Made by a program: the position numbers and the translations under genes
Shown here: positions 8,855 through 21,900 of the stretch, piece by piece
Numbering within the stretch: position 1 is the first letter of the stretch
How the letters are laid out: each line of letters opens with the position of its first letter
Notes under the pieces: model-generated
Database searches by the model: none
Seen by the model: the letters and a program-made list of their open reading frames with translations, nothing else
Told to the model about the DNA's origin: nothing
Assembly: GCA_016281475.1 (NCBI GenBank)
Contig: JAEEIS010000023.1
Span: forward strand, 1-40,409
Direction of reading: 5' to 3'
DNA length: 40,409 bases
DNA from: Bacteroidales bacterium
GTDB taxonomy: Bacteria > Bacteroidota > Bacteroidia > Bacteroidales > P3

Positions 8855-9637
8855 ATGATACAGAACAATAATACACAAAAAAAACAAGAGGGCAAAGGCA
8901 CTTCCTCTGCCACCTCCACCATCTATGGCCTGCGACCTGTAATTGAAGCCATAGACAGCGACGTGCAGATAGACCGAGTGCTGCTGCAAAACGGACTATC
9001 AGGGGCACTTGCCACCGACCTGAAAAACCGCATCCGCGAAAAAGGAATACCCTTCCAATTCGTCCCCATAGAGAAACTGAATCGCCTTACGAAAGGCAAT
9101 CACCAAGGGGTGGCGGCACTGATTGCGCCCATCCAATATCAGTCTGCCATAGAACTGATTCTTAGGTTAATGGAAGAGAAAGATGCACCTTTGCTGATAC
9201 TGCTCGACCGAGTAACCGACGTGCGTAACTTTGGTGCCATCGTACGCACGGCAGAATGCACCGCAGCCGACGCAGTCATCATTCCCGACCATGGCAGCGC
9301 ACAGGTGGGCGACGACGCAGTGAAGACCTCGTCAGGTGCCCTGCTGCGCGTGCCCATCTGCCGCGAAAGCAACCTCAAGACTGTGCTCAACCTGGCCCGA
9401 CAGTGCGGGATGCAGGTGGTGGCAGCCACGGAAAAGGGGGCGACCGACTACTTGGAAGTCGATTTCAAACAGCCCACCCTGCTAGTCTTGGGGGCCGAAG
9501 AGACTGGCATCAGTCCCGAGTTGCTGAAGTTGGCCGACGTGCGAGCCAAGTTGCCCATACTGGGACAGATACAGTCGCTCAACGTGAGTGTGGCCGCCGC
9601 CGTGTTCATGTACGAGGTGCTGCGCCAACGCCGCTAA
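8855..9637 (+). CDS. rlmB: 23S rRNA 2'-O-ribose methyltransferase of the TrmH/SPOUT family (RlmB-like)
   Basis: A 260-residue protein with an N-terminal substrate-binding domain opening IYGLRPVIEAI and a C-terminal SPOUT knot domain. Motif 1 is DRVTDVRNFGAIVRTAE from residue 118, with the catalytic-type Asn and Arg; motif 2 is LVLGAEETGIS near 211; motif 3 is SLNVSVAAAVF near 241. These fit RlmB, which methylates G2251 of 23S rRNA using S-adenosylmethionine. A related TrmH-family methyltransferase with another RNA target cannot be fully excluded by eye. The first 20 residues are Gln/Lys/Thr-rich and likely disordered. It is the last gene before a strong terminator. Confidence 0.9.
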   Translation: MIQNNNTQKKQEGKGTSSATSTIYGLRPVIEAIDSDVQIDRVLLQNGLSGALATDLKNRIREKGIPFQFVPIEKLNRLTKGNHQGVAALIAPIQYQSAIELILRLMEEKDAPLLILLDRVTDVRNFGAIVRTAECTAADAVIIPDHGSAQVGDDAVKTSSGALLRVPICRESNLKTVLNLARQCGMQVVAATEKGATDYLEVDFKQPTLLVLGAEETGISPELLKLADVRAKLPILGQIQSLNVSVAAAVFMYEVLRQRR

Positions 9638-9657
9638 CACAACACTCCCCAAACAAG

Positions 9658-9690
9658 AGAGCCAATACCGCTGGGGTGTTGGCTCTTTTT
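9658..9690 (+). terminator. Rho-independent terminator after rlmB
   Basis: A 12-bp stem (9658-9669 with 9675-9686, one G-U pair) with a 5-nt loop is followed directly by TTTT. It lies 20 nt after the rlmB stop and should end the ruvB-hutI-ABC-rlmB transcript. Confidence 0.88.
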
Positions 9691-9994
9691 GCATTGTCTT
9701 CAGAGCATCTTGAGAAGAAAAATGAGAAATAGCGTTAAAAAAATATAAAAAAATAGGGTTTAGGGTGTCCGTTTTTGCATTTTTGAGAGTATATATAGAG
9801 GGCAACAAAATAGTGTTGAGAAAAGACCAATACAAGCCCATGGTAAGTAATAATAAATATTAAAAATAAAAAAAATGTTGCTAATTCGTTTTTTCTTTGT
9901 AACTTTGTAAGTTCAAAAATGGCTATATTTATACCCAAATAAAGCCGTTTTTGACGTATACTAAATTGTAAATAAATAAAATATAAAAATACAA
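9691..9994 (+). other. AT-rich gap before the giant surface-protein gene
   Basis: No coding frame with support is seen in these 304 nt. The stretch is AT-rich with A runs and holds the promoter at 9878-9907 and a leader of about 80 nt. Reverse-strand open frames here are low-complexity and look like chance. Confidence 0.6.
9878..9907 (+). promoter_or_regulatory. Promoter of the giant T9SS protein gene
   Basis: TTG at 9878-9880, exactly 19 nt, then TAACTTTG at 9900-9907, matching the Bacteroidota TTTG-N19-TAnnTTTG pattern. Transcription would start near 9914, leaving an A-rich leader of roughly 80 nt without a Shine-Dalgarno box. Confidence 0.72.
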
Positions 9995-12900
9995 ATGAAA
10001 AAAAGATTTTTGCTCTTTGGACTGATTTTTGCCTTGACAACAGTCATGTCCCATGCCCAAATCTATGAAGTCTACACACAAGACTTCGAGACTGGCACGC
10101 CCGCCACCTATACGGGTTCTTCGAGTACGGACGTAACAACACAGACGACCATCGTATCGGGTGGTAGCCGTGCGTTGAAGATGCTCCACCGGCAGGGTAC
10201 TGAGACAATCGTCACGCTTGACACAATTGACCTCTCATTCATCAGATTCAACTACTATGTGCTAGAATTCATGCACATCAACTGGATTGATCCTTCAAAC
10301 AACAATTGTGCATCGGCACTTGACTGCAGCATAATAGAGGCTAAGTGCGAGGGAGAGGCAACGTGGACCCAGCTCAACAGTACCCACTACAGAACAGAGA
10401 ATGGCAGCACCGACTTCCCCAGCACGTCATCGTTCAGCATCCATTCGTATCCTGAATGGGATAGAGCCCCGGGACTCAACAACACATTGTGGATAAAGGA
10501 GCGCTTCGACCTAGACCAACTGTTCTACACGCCCCTGCAGGAGAATAAAAAGTTGATACTCCGTTTTCGCGTGAAGGAGAGACTCACTGCCACCGCGCAG
10601 GACGCTTGGTACATTGACGATATTCGTATCCGCGCCTCGACCCAACCGATTAGAACCCCCAAAATCACCATGCGTTCGTATCCCGACATGCTGAACTATC
10701 CGAGCAGCCGCGGAGCCAAAATGATTGCCGACGTGACGACAACGGTGTCGCAAGGCATCAATGGCGACTCGGTGTATATCGAGTACCGCGTGGGCAACAG
10801 CACAGAGGTGCACAGATCCTACATGCATCGACAAGGGACGGGCAACCGTTTTGTGGGTCGTATTCCCATGTATGGCTATGACACACTGATCCACTACCAT
10901 GTAATAGCGCAAGACTCGACAGTTAACCATAACACTGTGTACTTTCCCGACAACATGAACCAATGGCTCACATACAGATGTGTACGAGGGAAGACCCACT
11001 CCGCCACCCCACCAGGAACACAAACCACGACACATGTTTTCCCATTTCCATCCCTTGCAGACAACCGATCGGAATGGATATACGATAGTGTGACTATGGC
11101 AGACATGGGATATGGACCAGGAAACATCAAAACATTCCGATTCCTACGCGCGTATATGTCACCCAACGATGTGACACGTCCGCACCTCCAGATCCGCATG
11201 ATGAATTCTCCAAATTCGCTTATACGCGACGGAATTTCAACATATTACACATCATCAGATATGCAGATAGTCTACGATTCGGCCTTTACGTTTGAACAGG
11301 CGGCCGCACTCTCGTACAAGACTGTCAACTTGCAGGATACGTTCTTCTATGCCGGATCGGACATAGTGATACAGATACTCTATGATGGAACCGGCCCCCA
11401 CAACCCATCGTGGGAACAGCTAAAACATATCCCGACACCTACCAACAAACAATCGCTATACTCAACTGATGCAGAAGCCTCATTAGGCTGGGATGCCTTT
11501 GGAGCCAACCTTGTGGATTTCGCAGGAGGCAATCCTGCAACCACACGTCCTTTTATGGTGTTTTTCGAGACTCAGAATGTGCCACTGATATATGACTGCG
11601 GTATTTCCGGAATGTCTTATCCAAGTTACGACACGCCCTGCCATATTGGAACCGACTCGGTGGTGGTGTGGCTGAAGAACTACGGCGTGAGTCCGATGAA
11701 TGCGGTGAGAATATGGTATCGGATAGACAATGGCAATCTGGTCCATTACGACTGGACCGGGACGCTCAACGGAGGCGACAGTGTGCGTGTGCATGTGTGC
11801 GACAGCCAGATGTTTACCGTAGGCTACCACACCATCAGAGCATGGGTGGACGACACCATCACCATCGACACGCTGCATATGCGCGACCATGAGCCATACA
11901 ATGACACGATGTTCACACCCTTTGCCTCATGCGACGGTCCCTATAGTGGTGTTCGTACAATTGGCAACGCCCCTAACGACAACTTCAGAACATTGGAGGA
12001 CTGCCTATATGTGTTGAGCCGCTGCGGCATTGACGCTCCGCTGACTGTCAAGATGCCAGCCGGCGTGTACGATGTCACAAAGTTCCCCTATATTCCAGGC
12101 ACCTCGGCGACCAACTATGTGCAGTTTGAACCTGCCATCGCTACAGGCACGGTTACATTCCGTCGTGCACGCCGCGGCGAGAATGTGCGAGAGCCGATGC
12201 TGGTGGATCTGACCGAGGCTCACGGTATCCGTTTTAACAACATTACGTTCAGCAATGGACGATATACGGACAACCGTTGTGATGTGCTTGCACAGTTGGG
12301 CGACAACAGCGCGTACTGCCAGTTTATCAATTGTACATTTGCCGACAGCAACACCATCAACAGTTCGGCCCAGTCGCTGATTAACACGGGCAATGCCGAC
12401 TCGGTCACCATTACCAACTGTACCTTCTATGGTGGTACGATAGGTGTGGACGTAACGGGTGCCGCACCTGACGTTCGCTCCAGTGGCAACGTGGTCAGCT
12501 TTAACAACTTTACCAACCAAGTGAATAGTGCCATCCGTCTTGTCAACCAGGATGCCGCAGTGGTGGACAGCAACTTTGCCAACGACGTGCTTACCAATGC
12601 CAGTTACATCATATTGGGACAGTACTGCTACAACGGCACACGCATCACCCGCAACCGCGTTTACTCGACGAAAGGTACTTGCTGTATCGGTGTGTCGGAC
12701 ATGCACGGTAACGAGAGCAACTACTGTATTGTTGCAAACAACATGTTGGTGTCGGTGGACGACGGCACTAGTAACATGCTGACCACCCCGCTCAACATCA
12801 TCAAGGGTTCGTATATTAAAACGGTATTCAATTCAGTAAGAATGAATGCACCGACGCGAGTCAACGTGGCAGGTGCCACATTTGGTGGTGACGTTATCAG

Positions 12901-15900
12901 CAACAGCTATTTCCAAAACAACGTGATAGCCACATTCGACACCTCGAACTACGCCTTCTCGTTCATACCTGGTGACAATGCTGCCACCCTGCATGTGGAT
13001 CACAACTGCTATTATTCTATCAGCGGTGTGCTGAACAAGCTGAGCGGCTCGAACTATAACAACCTGAACGGTTGGCGCAACGCTGTGCCTGGCGACGTCG
13101 GATCAGTGAGCGGAAACCCCAACTACACCAATGGATCGGTATGTCGTGTGGACTTGCGCTCATTCAACGCCCTGCTCCGTAACGTGGGCGTGCCTGTACC
13201 AGAGGTAACGATAGACCTCTTCGGTTCGACTCGTTCGGCCACAGCTCCCAGCCTAGGTGCCTACGAGGTGACTGCCCTTTCGGTCGATTTCAGGCCGGAA
13301 GAGTTTGTAACGCCTATGGAAGACTACTGCGGAGCCCCCGCCAGCATACCTGTGGAAGTGGCCATCCGCAATACGGGTAACGGAACATATACCGCCAGCA
13401 GCGCCTCGCCCATGACGGTCTATTACAGCATTGACAACGGTCCTGTCCAATCGTTCGTGGTGAACCGCGACTGCGGTCCCAACGACACCATCCACTTCCT
13501 CTCAACCCGCACCATGGCTCTGCCTAGCGGTGCCGGCAACACCGACCGTACATATAATATTAAATGGTGGGTGAAATGCAACCTCGACCCCGATGACTTG
13601 AACGATACCAGCACGTGGACCGTTCTTTCGAGATACGCTGCACCCGCACCTACCGTAATCAACCAGAACGTGGCTTACAACAACGTTGCCACCATCACTC
13701 CGACGGCAGGCGTGAACACCTGGCCGGTGAGCTACTACACCTCGGGCAACGGCCGCCAACAGCGTTCGGGCATCTCGTGGTACCACAGTTTGGAAGATAC
13801 GGCAGCATTCTTCTATGGTCCCACCCTGACCACCACACCGCTCTACGACGACACAACCTTCTACATCTCGCAGAAGCGTAACCTGCCGTTGGTGAAAATC
13901 ACGGAGGTGCAGGTAAGCCGCACGGCTCCCGGTGTCACCTACCCCCTGCCCTCATGGATGCACGCACAAACCACATTTGCCGTTGAGCTGACCAACTGTG
14001 GCGACTATCCCGCCCAAATTGAGGGCGACAGCATCATAGTGGTGCAGAGCAACGCCGCAGCAAAGATATGGGTACTGCCCAATGTCACCATACAGCCGGG
14101 AGAGAATCTGATACTGCAATTCAGAACGTCGACCGTGGCAAGCGATTCGACCCACACAATCTATGCACCCAGCACCGCAACCGTAACGCCCCCTTATACC
14201 GCCAACTTCGGCGTTATCTATCGCGACGGACATGGTGTTGCCGATGCTGTTGCTTTCAACAACGTCATCACCACTTCCTCGACCCAACCCATCAATTGGA
14301 GCAACCAGCAGATTCCTGCCGCCGTGTGGCAGGGCAGTGCCATCGACCTGGCCCGCAACGGCAACACGGCCAACACACCCACTGCCGGTGCACGCCGCAT
14401 TGCATGGCCCACCAACGCCGCCACAGCCTCGCCCACTGCCAGTGCCTCGCTATGGCAGGTGGCAACAGACTCTCTCCGTATGCACATTGGTGAGACCGAG
14501 AGCAACCTCATCCGCTATTTCGACAACGGCTGCGAAGGCTTCCGCTCGGCGGTGAACATCCATGTGACGGGTGTTCCCAACACCGACCTGTTTGTTGACG
14601 AGCCTGTGGTAGACACGGGCTGTAATCTGACCACCGCCGAACCCGTCTCTGTGTTGGTGCACAACTACGGTGCGAACCCTGTTCCCACAGTTGTAGTGAA
14701 ATATAGCCTTGACGGTGGCACCACCATCGTCTGTGCCGATACTATTGCGTCGGGTATTGGCACCCGCTCGGAGGTATATCACACCTTCAGTACCCCCATC
14801 AATATGCAGACCAGCCACGATACGGTGTTCCACATCAAAGCGTGGGTAGACGCCGTAACGGGCGACAACGCCCATGCGAACGACACCAACGAGGGCTACT
14901 ACACTGCCAAATACACACCCTCAGTTCCTCAGGTGGACACCGTCCAGACGGTCAACTACGGCGAGCGTCTGACGATAACGGCATCCGGGCTGCCTTCAAC
15001 CGACAGAACCATCTGGTACGACAAAAACATGAACAATCTGGGTGTCACCAATGGAACGTATATCACCGACTATATCTATCGCCGCGACACTATGTTTGTT
15101 CGTTCCGTCGCCCTCATGGATTTGGCCAACACCCATATCGGCACCTTGGCCTCGGTGAAGAACAACAGCTATCCTTCGCCCTACAACCCCAAGACCCGCT
15201 ACGTCAAGGAGCAATACCTTGTCACAGCCCAGCAGCTACAAGATGCTGGACACGCAGCTGGCGACATCAGCTCCCTGTCGTTCTACCTTGAATCGCTTGG
15301 AGCAAACGTCTCGACCTTTACCTATAGCTATTACACCATCAAGATGGGTACTACCACCCAGAGCGTTTTCGCCAACGGAACCTTCCTCTCTGGGCTGACA
15401 CAGGTGTACAATAAAACCAACTACACCCTCACCAGCAACGACCTCGGATGGGTACGACACAATTTGGATGCGCCATTTGCATGGGACGGTACTTCCAACA
15501 TCGTTATCGAGATTACCCGCGCACTTAGCACTGCGGGTATTAACAATGGTGCCAACACCCGCTACACGGCACAGGCTAACACCGTCATCTCCAAGCAACA
15601 TGCTACCACCGACCAAGCCTCGCAGACATCAGGCACCAAGGGTAACGACCGACCCGACATCCTGTTTGGTTTCCTCGAGCCCGTGGGCTGCGAGAGTGCC
15701 ACCTCACCCATATATATTAATGTAACCAATATACCCGACAACGACGCATCCCTCAGCTGGCCCGAAGCTCTCGACACGACGGTCATCGCCTCGTGCGATA
15801 CGACGAGCCTGGATGTGGTGCTGGAAAACAGAGGTAACAACGACATCACCAGCTACACTCTGCGCTACAAGATAGACAACCAGAACTGGCAGCAGATTAC

Positions 15901-18900
15901 TGGCAACGCCAACAACCTTCCTCTTGGCTACAACCGTACCGTACCCTTGCTGAGCACCCATTTCACTCCCGGCCGTCACACCGTCATCGCAGTAGTGAAC
16001 ATTACCGGCGACACCGTGCCGACCAACGACACCATCCGCCGCACCTTCAACGTCCGCTTCTGCGCCGGCACCTACAGTATCGGCTCCTGCGGCAGCGACT
16101 ATCCCTCTATCACCACAGCCCTCGACACCCTGCACAACTCAGGTGTGGCAGGCCCCGTGGTCTTCGAACTATGCGAGCAGACCTTCAACGAGCAGCTCAA
16201 TATCGAGCATGTGGACGGTACCGACGTGAACAACACCGTCACATTCAAGACTGTTTCTGGTGCTACCGACTTGGCGAAAATTACCCATACGCCAACCAAC
16301 ACCAGCAACCATGTAATGTCTATCAACGGTGCCGACTACATCACCTTCGACAGCATCTACTTCTACGCCAATTACACTAGCGGCTCGGGCAACAACATAT
16401 TTGCCAATGTGGCCAAAGTCGAACAATCCAACTTCATTAACTTCCGCAACTGCGTGCTGCGTTCCAAGATGACCACAGCATCGTCGACCAACGCCAACCT
16501 GCTGCTCCTGGGCGACAATAACCACTATATCACTGTCAACCACTGCGTACTCGACAGCGGATACTACTCCGTTCGCTCCATCGGCAATAACCAAAGCGAC
16601 AATATTTCTGTCACCAACTCCGACATCCTCAACTTCTGGTTCCAGGGTGTCTACCTTCGCAACACCGACACTGTCACTGTCACAGGCGACAGCATCGCAT
16701 CGGGTGTGACCGTTGCTGGCAAGCCCTTGACCGGTATCTACATTGCTGGGGCAAAACATGCCAGCATCCAACGCAACTATATCCATCTTATCGACAGCCG
16801 CACCGGCGGCAAACGAGGTATAGTCCTTAACAACTGCCGTGGTACCAATATCGACCGCGTCACCGTATATAATAATATGGTTTCAGTATATGGTACTGGT
16901 GTCGCATCGCTCTCCTCGTCGGGTATCTGGGTAGACTCTCTCTCCAAGCATGTCAGTGTCTACTACAACACCTGCAACCTCTATGCCGGTGCCAATCAGG
17001 CTGCCACCCGCACCTTTAGCTGTCAGAATTCTTCTTACATCCACGCCTTGAACAATATCTTCAAGAACGAGAGTAAGGGCTTTGCCTACTATATCGCCAT
17101 TGACACCTGTATGTCAAGTTCAAACTATAACGTCTACTGGACCAATGCCGATACCCACGCCACCACTGGTGTCATCAAGTTCGCCTGGTGGGGTGTCAAC
17201 TGCAACAACCTCGACAGCCTGCGGTTACTGAACCATGCCGACAACAACTCATACCAGACCTACCCCTACTTCGTCGACAGCATCTACAACCTAAGCACTA
17301 CGTTGGCACAATTTGCCGACCGAGCCCAGTACAACCCCGATGTCATCACCGACATCAAAGGCTGCATCCGTCCGCAGATTCCTAAACCCACTATCGGTGC
17401 CTATGAGTTCAATTGCATCCGTGAGACCCACGATGTTGCCGTTGCAGAAATTACAGAGCCCTATGTACCCTCTGTCACCACTGGCAACAATCCCATCGTG
17501 CTCAATATCGAGACCGACTCCATCATGGTCCGCGCCAAATTCTTCAACAACGGTACTGCTGTTGAGCAAAACCTCACTTGGTATGCCTACATGGGAGACA
17601 CCTACCCTGTGGTACAATCCGCAACACGCACCATCAACCGTCTTGCAGCGCAAGCATTCTACGAAGACTCTGTCCTTCTTGAGTCACCGCTAGGCATTGT
17701 CGACACTCAAAATATCGTTGTTGTCATCAATATGGCTCCTGGTATCGTCGACCAACGCCCCGAAGACAATATCGACACCGCCCAAGTATTCATTTATCCT
17801 GCCTACGACCTGCAAGTCGTCTCTGTCGCAGTCGACAGCACCTGCGATCCTGCTCACTGCCGTATGTACAGCGTGCCACTACGCTACACACTGAAGAATG
17901 CCGGTAAGAAGGACTTCCCCGGCGACTTCTCCTTCACCCTCGGCTATGACTACTATTGCCACCAGCCCTCTACACAGAGCTTCCCCAACTTCCCTGGCAG
18001 CAGCAGCCTCGACGTGCAAACCTTTGGCGGTCTCGCACTGCCCGTCGGCACTCCGCGCGAAGTCACATTGTCCGCTGCCTACGAGCCCAACCTCTATCCC
18101 ACAGGCACCCTGCTTGACATCACTGCACGTCTGCGTGGATTCGTCACTGCCCAGTACGACATCAAACAACACAACGACACTACTAACTATATCAACATCA
18201 CTTCCAACCACACACCTGAAGCACCTGTCGCCCACGATACCATGGTCGACTACGGTACCTACGGCAACCTCTGGGCCACTCAGGGCGAAACACGTGCCAT
18301 CCGTTGGACTCGCGACACCACCGACGGCAGTTTCTTCTACAACGGCAACAACAACTACAACCGTTCCACACACTGGAGCAACACGCCGCAATACTTCCAC
18401 GACTCCCTCTACTACCTCTACTGCCTCAGCTCGCGCAACTGTACTAGTTACTACTCTCAAATCAATGTTGGCATCAACATGCCACTCACCTACGATGTAT
18501 CCATCTCCGAGGTTCGCTCGCCTCGTGGCAGCGGACGTGTCTATCTCGAAAAAGACACCGTCACCCTCCGCGTTGTCAACTATGGTGCACAACCCATCTC
18601 CAACATTCCTATCGCATTCAAATTCATGGATGCCAATGGGCGCATTACCTATCTCGAAGTCCACGACACCGTCCGTGCTACCATACCCGGGCGTGTTGGC
18701 GACAATGTGCATTATTATGACCACACCTTTGGCGGGTGCCTCGACGACACTGCAATGCTGATGATCAACCTGCCACTAGCCAACAGGTCTTATACCCTTA
18801 ACGCATGGGTGTATCATCCCGATGACCAACAACGTGGAAACGACACGCTACGATTCCTCCATACCTTCAAAGCCCTTGCCGAAACTACGTACGACACCAT

Positions 18901-21900
18901 TAACAAGTACACTCCCACCAGCGTCGAGGGATTCGACATTACCCACGTCTCCTTCAACGAACTCGACAACCGCATGCCCGACCTCATCGGCTACGACAAC
19001 CTCTGGCTGGGTTCATATAATCCAACCAACGCCGAGATTCCGACACTCTTCGTCCGTCGTGGTACTCAAGACACCCTCACTATCGAGGTCGCCAACAATC
19101 TCGACGAACTCGACTCCACCACAGCAGCCAGCCTTTGCGTGGCCATCGACTACAATCGTGACGGGCAATACGACTTCATGAGCGAAGAAAACCTCACTCG
19201 TAGACCTTTGGCTGGCAATGCTGTCAAAGTGCACAGCCGCCAGCCCTTTAAAATGCCTCTCACCATCCCCGAGAGTGCCCACTACGGTTACATGCGTATG
19301 CTTGTGTGGGTACATGGCGACTCAACCATCTACACCAACGGCCTGCATACTGCCACCGTTCACGACAATGGGCAGCTGCAACAATACATGCTCTATGTAC
19401 AGGAAGACTGCATGCTTGATACGGTGGATGCCGCTCTTACTCGCGTCGTCACACCTCGCAATCATATTGTCTCCGACGCCGACTACCAAGTCACCATCAT
19501 GCTTGCCAACAAGGGTTCCGAGACACTCACCCAAGCTAAAATCAACTATCGTTTCGTCAACGTCAACCAACCCGAACCGTTCTTGCACGACTCAATCCAA
19601 TGGGCCGGCAACCTCGAACCGGGTATGAGCGTACCTGTCATCCTCAACACCGTTCGCTTCCCCGAAGGCACCACCAACCTCTATTGCTCCGTTGAAGCCG
19701 AAGGCGACACCTTCCACATCTCCAACAACAATCTACAGTACCAGTACCACCGCTACTTCGTCCTCGAACCTCGCTACATAGACAGCTTCGATCAAGCCAT
19801 TGATCGGTGGTATGCCCCCGTTGGCTACAACGCATTTACCCGCAACTACTTCGAACGCGGCATGCCTGCCAAGAGCACCATATCCTCAGCCTACTCACAA
19901 CCCAACGCCTACATCACCAGTGCCACCGAATCCATCGTATCCGGCAAGCACGGCAACCGTAGCGTACTCTACTCACCTATCATCAACATCCAGCAAATTC
20001 ATCCCGACACCATCACCTTCCTCCTCAGTATGAGCGTGGCACAAGGTGCCCTCCTGCGTATGGAGTACATCGACTACCAAGGGATTTGGCGTCTCGTCGA
20101 AGACCCGAGCATCCGTTGGGGAGGCACCGAACCAAGCGGAAGTTGGTATGATGAGGAAGCTGGTTGGAACGGAACTAACAATCAAAACGGGGCCTACAGG
20201 TTCCTATCCTTCCCCACCTCGCTCATCAGCACCGACTTCCCACAGCACGTACAATTCCGTTTCGTGTTCACCACTCCCGTTGCCACCTCTCCCGCTGCCA
20301 ACTTTGGCGACGGTGTGGCTATCGACAATCTGGTCATCGGTCGCAAACGCCGTAATGTAGACGTAGGTGTCCGCGAAATTCTCTATCCCACTGCCCCGCA
20401 GTTCGGTCAGACCATCTATCCGCGTGTCCGCATCCACAACTACGGACTCGACAGCATCCACAACTTTATGGTCTGCTACCGTCCTTACGGCACATACCTG
20501 GCCCACGAGGCAATATGTCCCACTTGGATACCTGCAGGCGGAGACATTGAATACGAATTCCCGACTCCGTTCACCGTCACCAGCAACTTCCCCGACACCT
20601 TTGAGATTTGCGCCTTCACCAAAGTGCAGTCCGACTACTACCGCGATAACGACACCACCTGCTCCATCTATGGGCTCTCACCGCTTGCCAACGACCTCTA
20701 TCTATATGCTATCACATCGCCACTCGCTAGTGCTGTGGCAGGCGACAGCATTAACATCACCGTCCGTCTGCGTAACTTTGGTCAGAACGAGATTGACGAA
20801 TGCGTGGTCCGCTACCTCTACAACGACAACGACACTGTCACCGAACGCATTGTCTTCTCAGACTACCTTGGTCGCAACCTCCGCTCTACCGAATTCTTCA
20901 ACTATACCTTCCAACATCGCGAACGGGCCACCATGGGCACCATGCGTCTGACCACATGGTGTGAATACCAATACGATGTCTACCCCTACAACGACACTAT
21001 CTCCAAGGAAATTGCCGGCATCTCAGCCATCACCGACATGCAAGCCACTGCAGGTATGATTGACAATCGTCAAACCACAGACAACCACATCTGTATCGTC
21101 CTTGACAATGTCGGTGCCCGTGCAGCCAACGATTTCTTGGTAGGATATGTTTACGACCGCGACCCTTCTACGCGCTTCGAAGAAATATTCCACCGCGATC
21201 GACCGCTCCCTGCTGGCGGACATACCGTGCACCGTTTCAGCCGTCAGGTCCCCAACCGTTCCTACGAATGGTCATACATCATGGTCTATTGTAGCGTACC
21301 TGGCGATACCAACCAACACAACGACACCTCCGAGGTCATCCAACCCTACCTCACCGACCTACAATACGTCAAGATCCAAGTCGAAGAGAACATGAGTGAC
21401 TCTTGCAGACTACGCGCTGTCATCCGCAACAACGGCAACGTGAGCTATCTCCAGTGGGTACGTGCTTACTTTGCCATCAACGGAGCACCCGAGACTTACC
21501 ACAAGTTTGAAGAAGGCCAATACCTCATTGCTCCTGGCGAAGAGCGCCACATGCTATTCCCACAAAGAATTCCAAAGAGTAGCATTCGTCAGTATATCGG
21601 ATCCGGACGTCTCATGATGCCTAATGCAGACTCTGATCCCACTAACGACCAGACCACCATCATCGAAGTTGTCAACTACTTCGAAGACGTGCCTCGCGTG
21701 GATGAGCCCGAATTCGTTCTTGAGCAGAACTATCCTAACCCATACGACGGCTCCACTCGCATCGAGTTCGCCTTACCCTATAGCGGTTCTACACGATTCT
21801 TTGTAACCGACGTGGTGGGACGTCTCGTCCATGAAGAGACAGCCTTCTACAGCGAAGGTCGCCACACGCTCACCTTCAACAAGGGCTCTCTGCCCAGTGG

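Noticed and set aside
17879..18724. 281-residue minus-strand open frame inside the giant gene
   Set aside because: Val/Gly-rich shadow frame; the plus strand carries continuous CARDB-like sequence.
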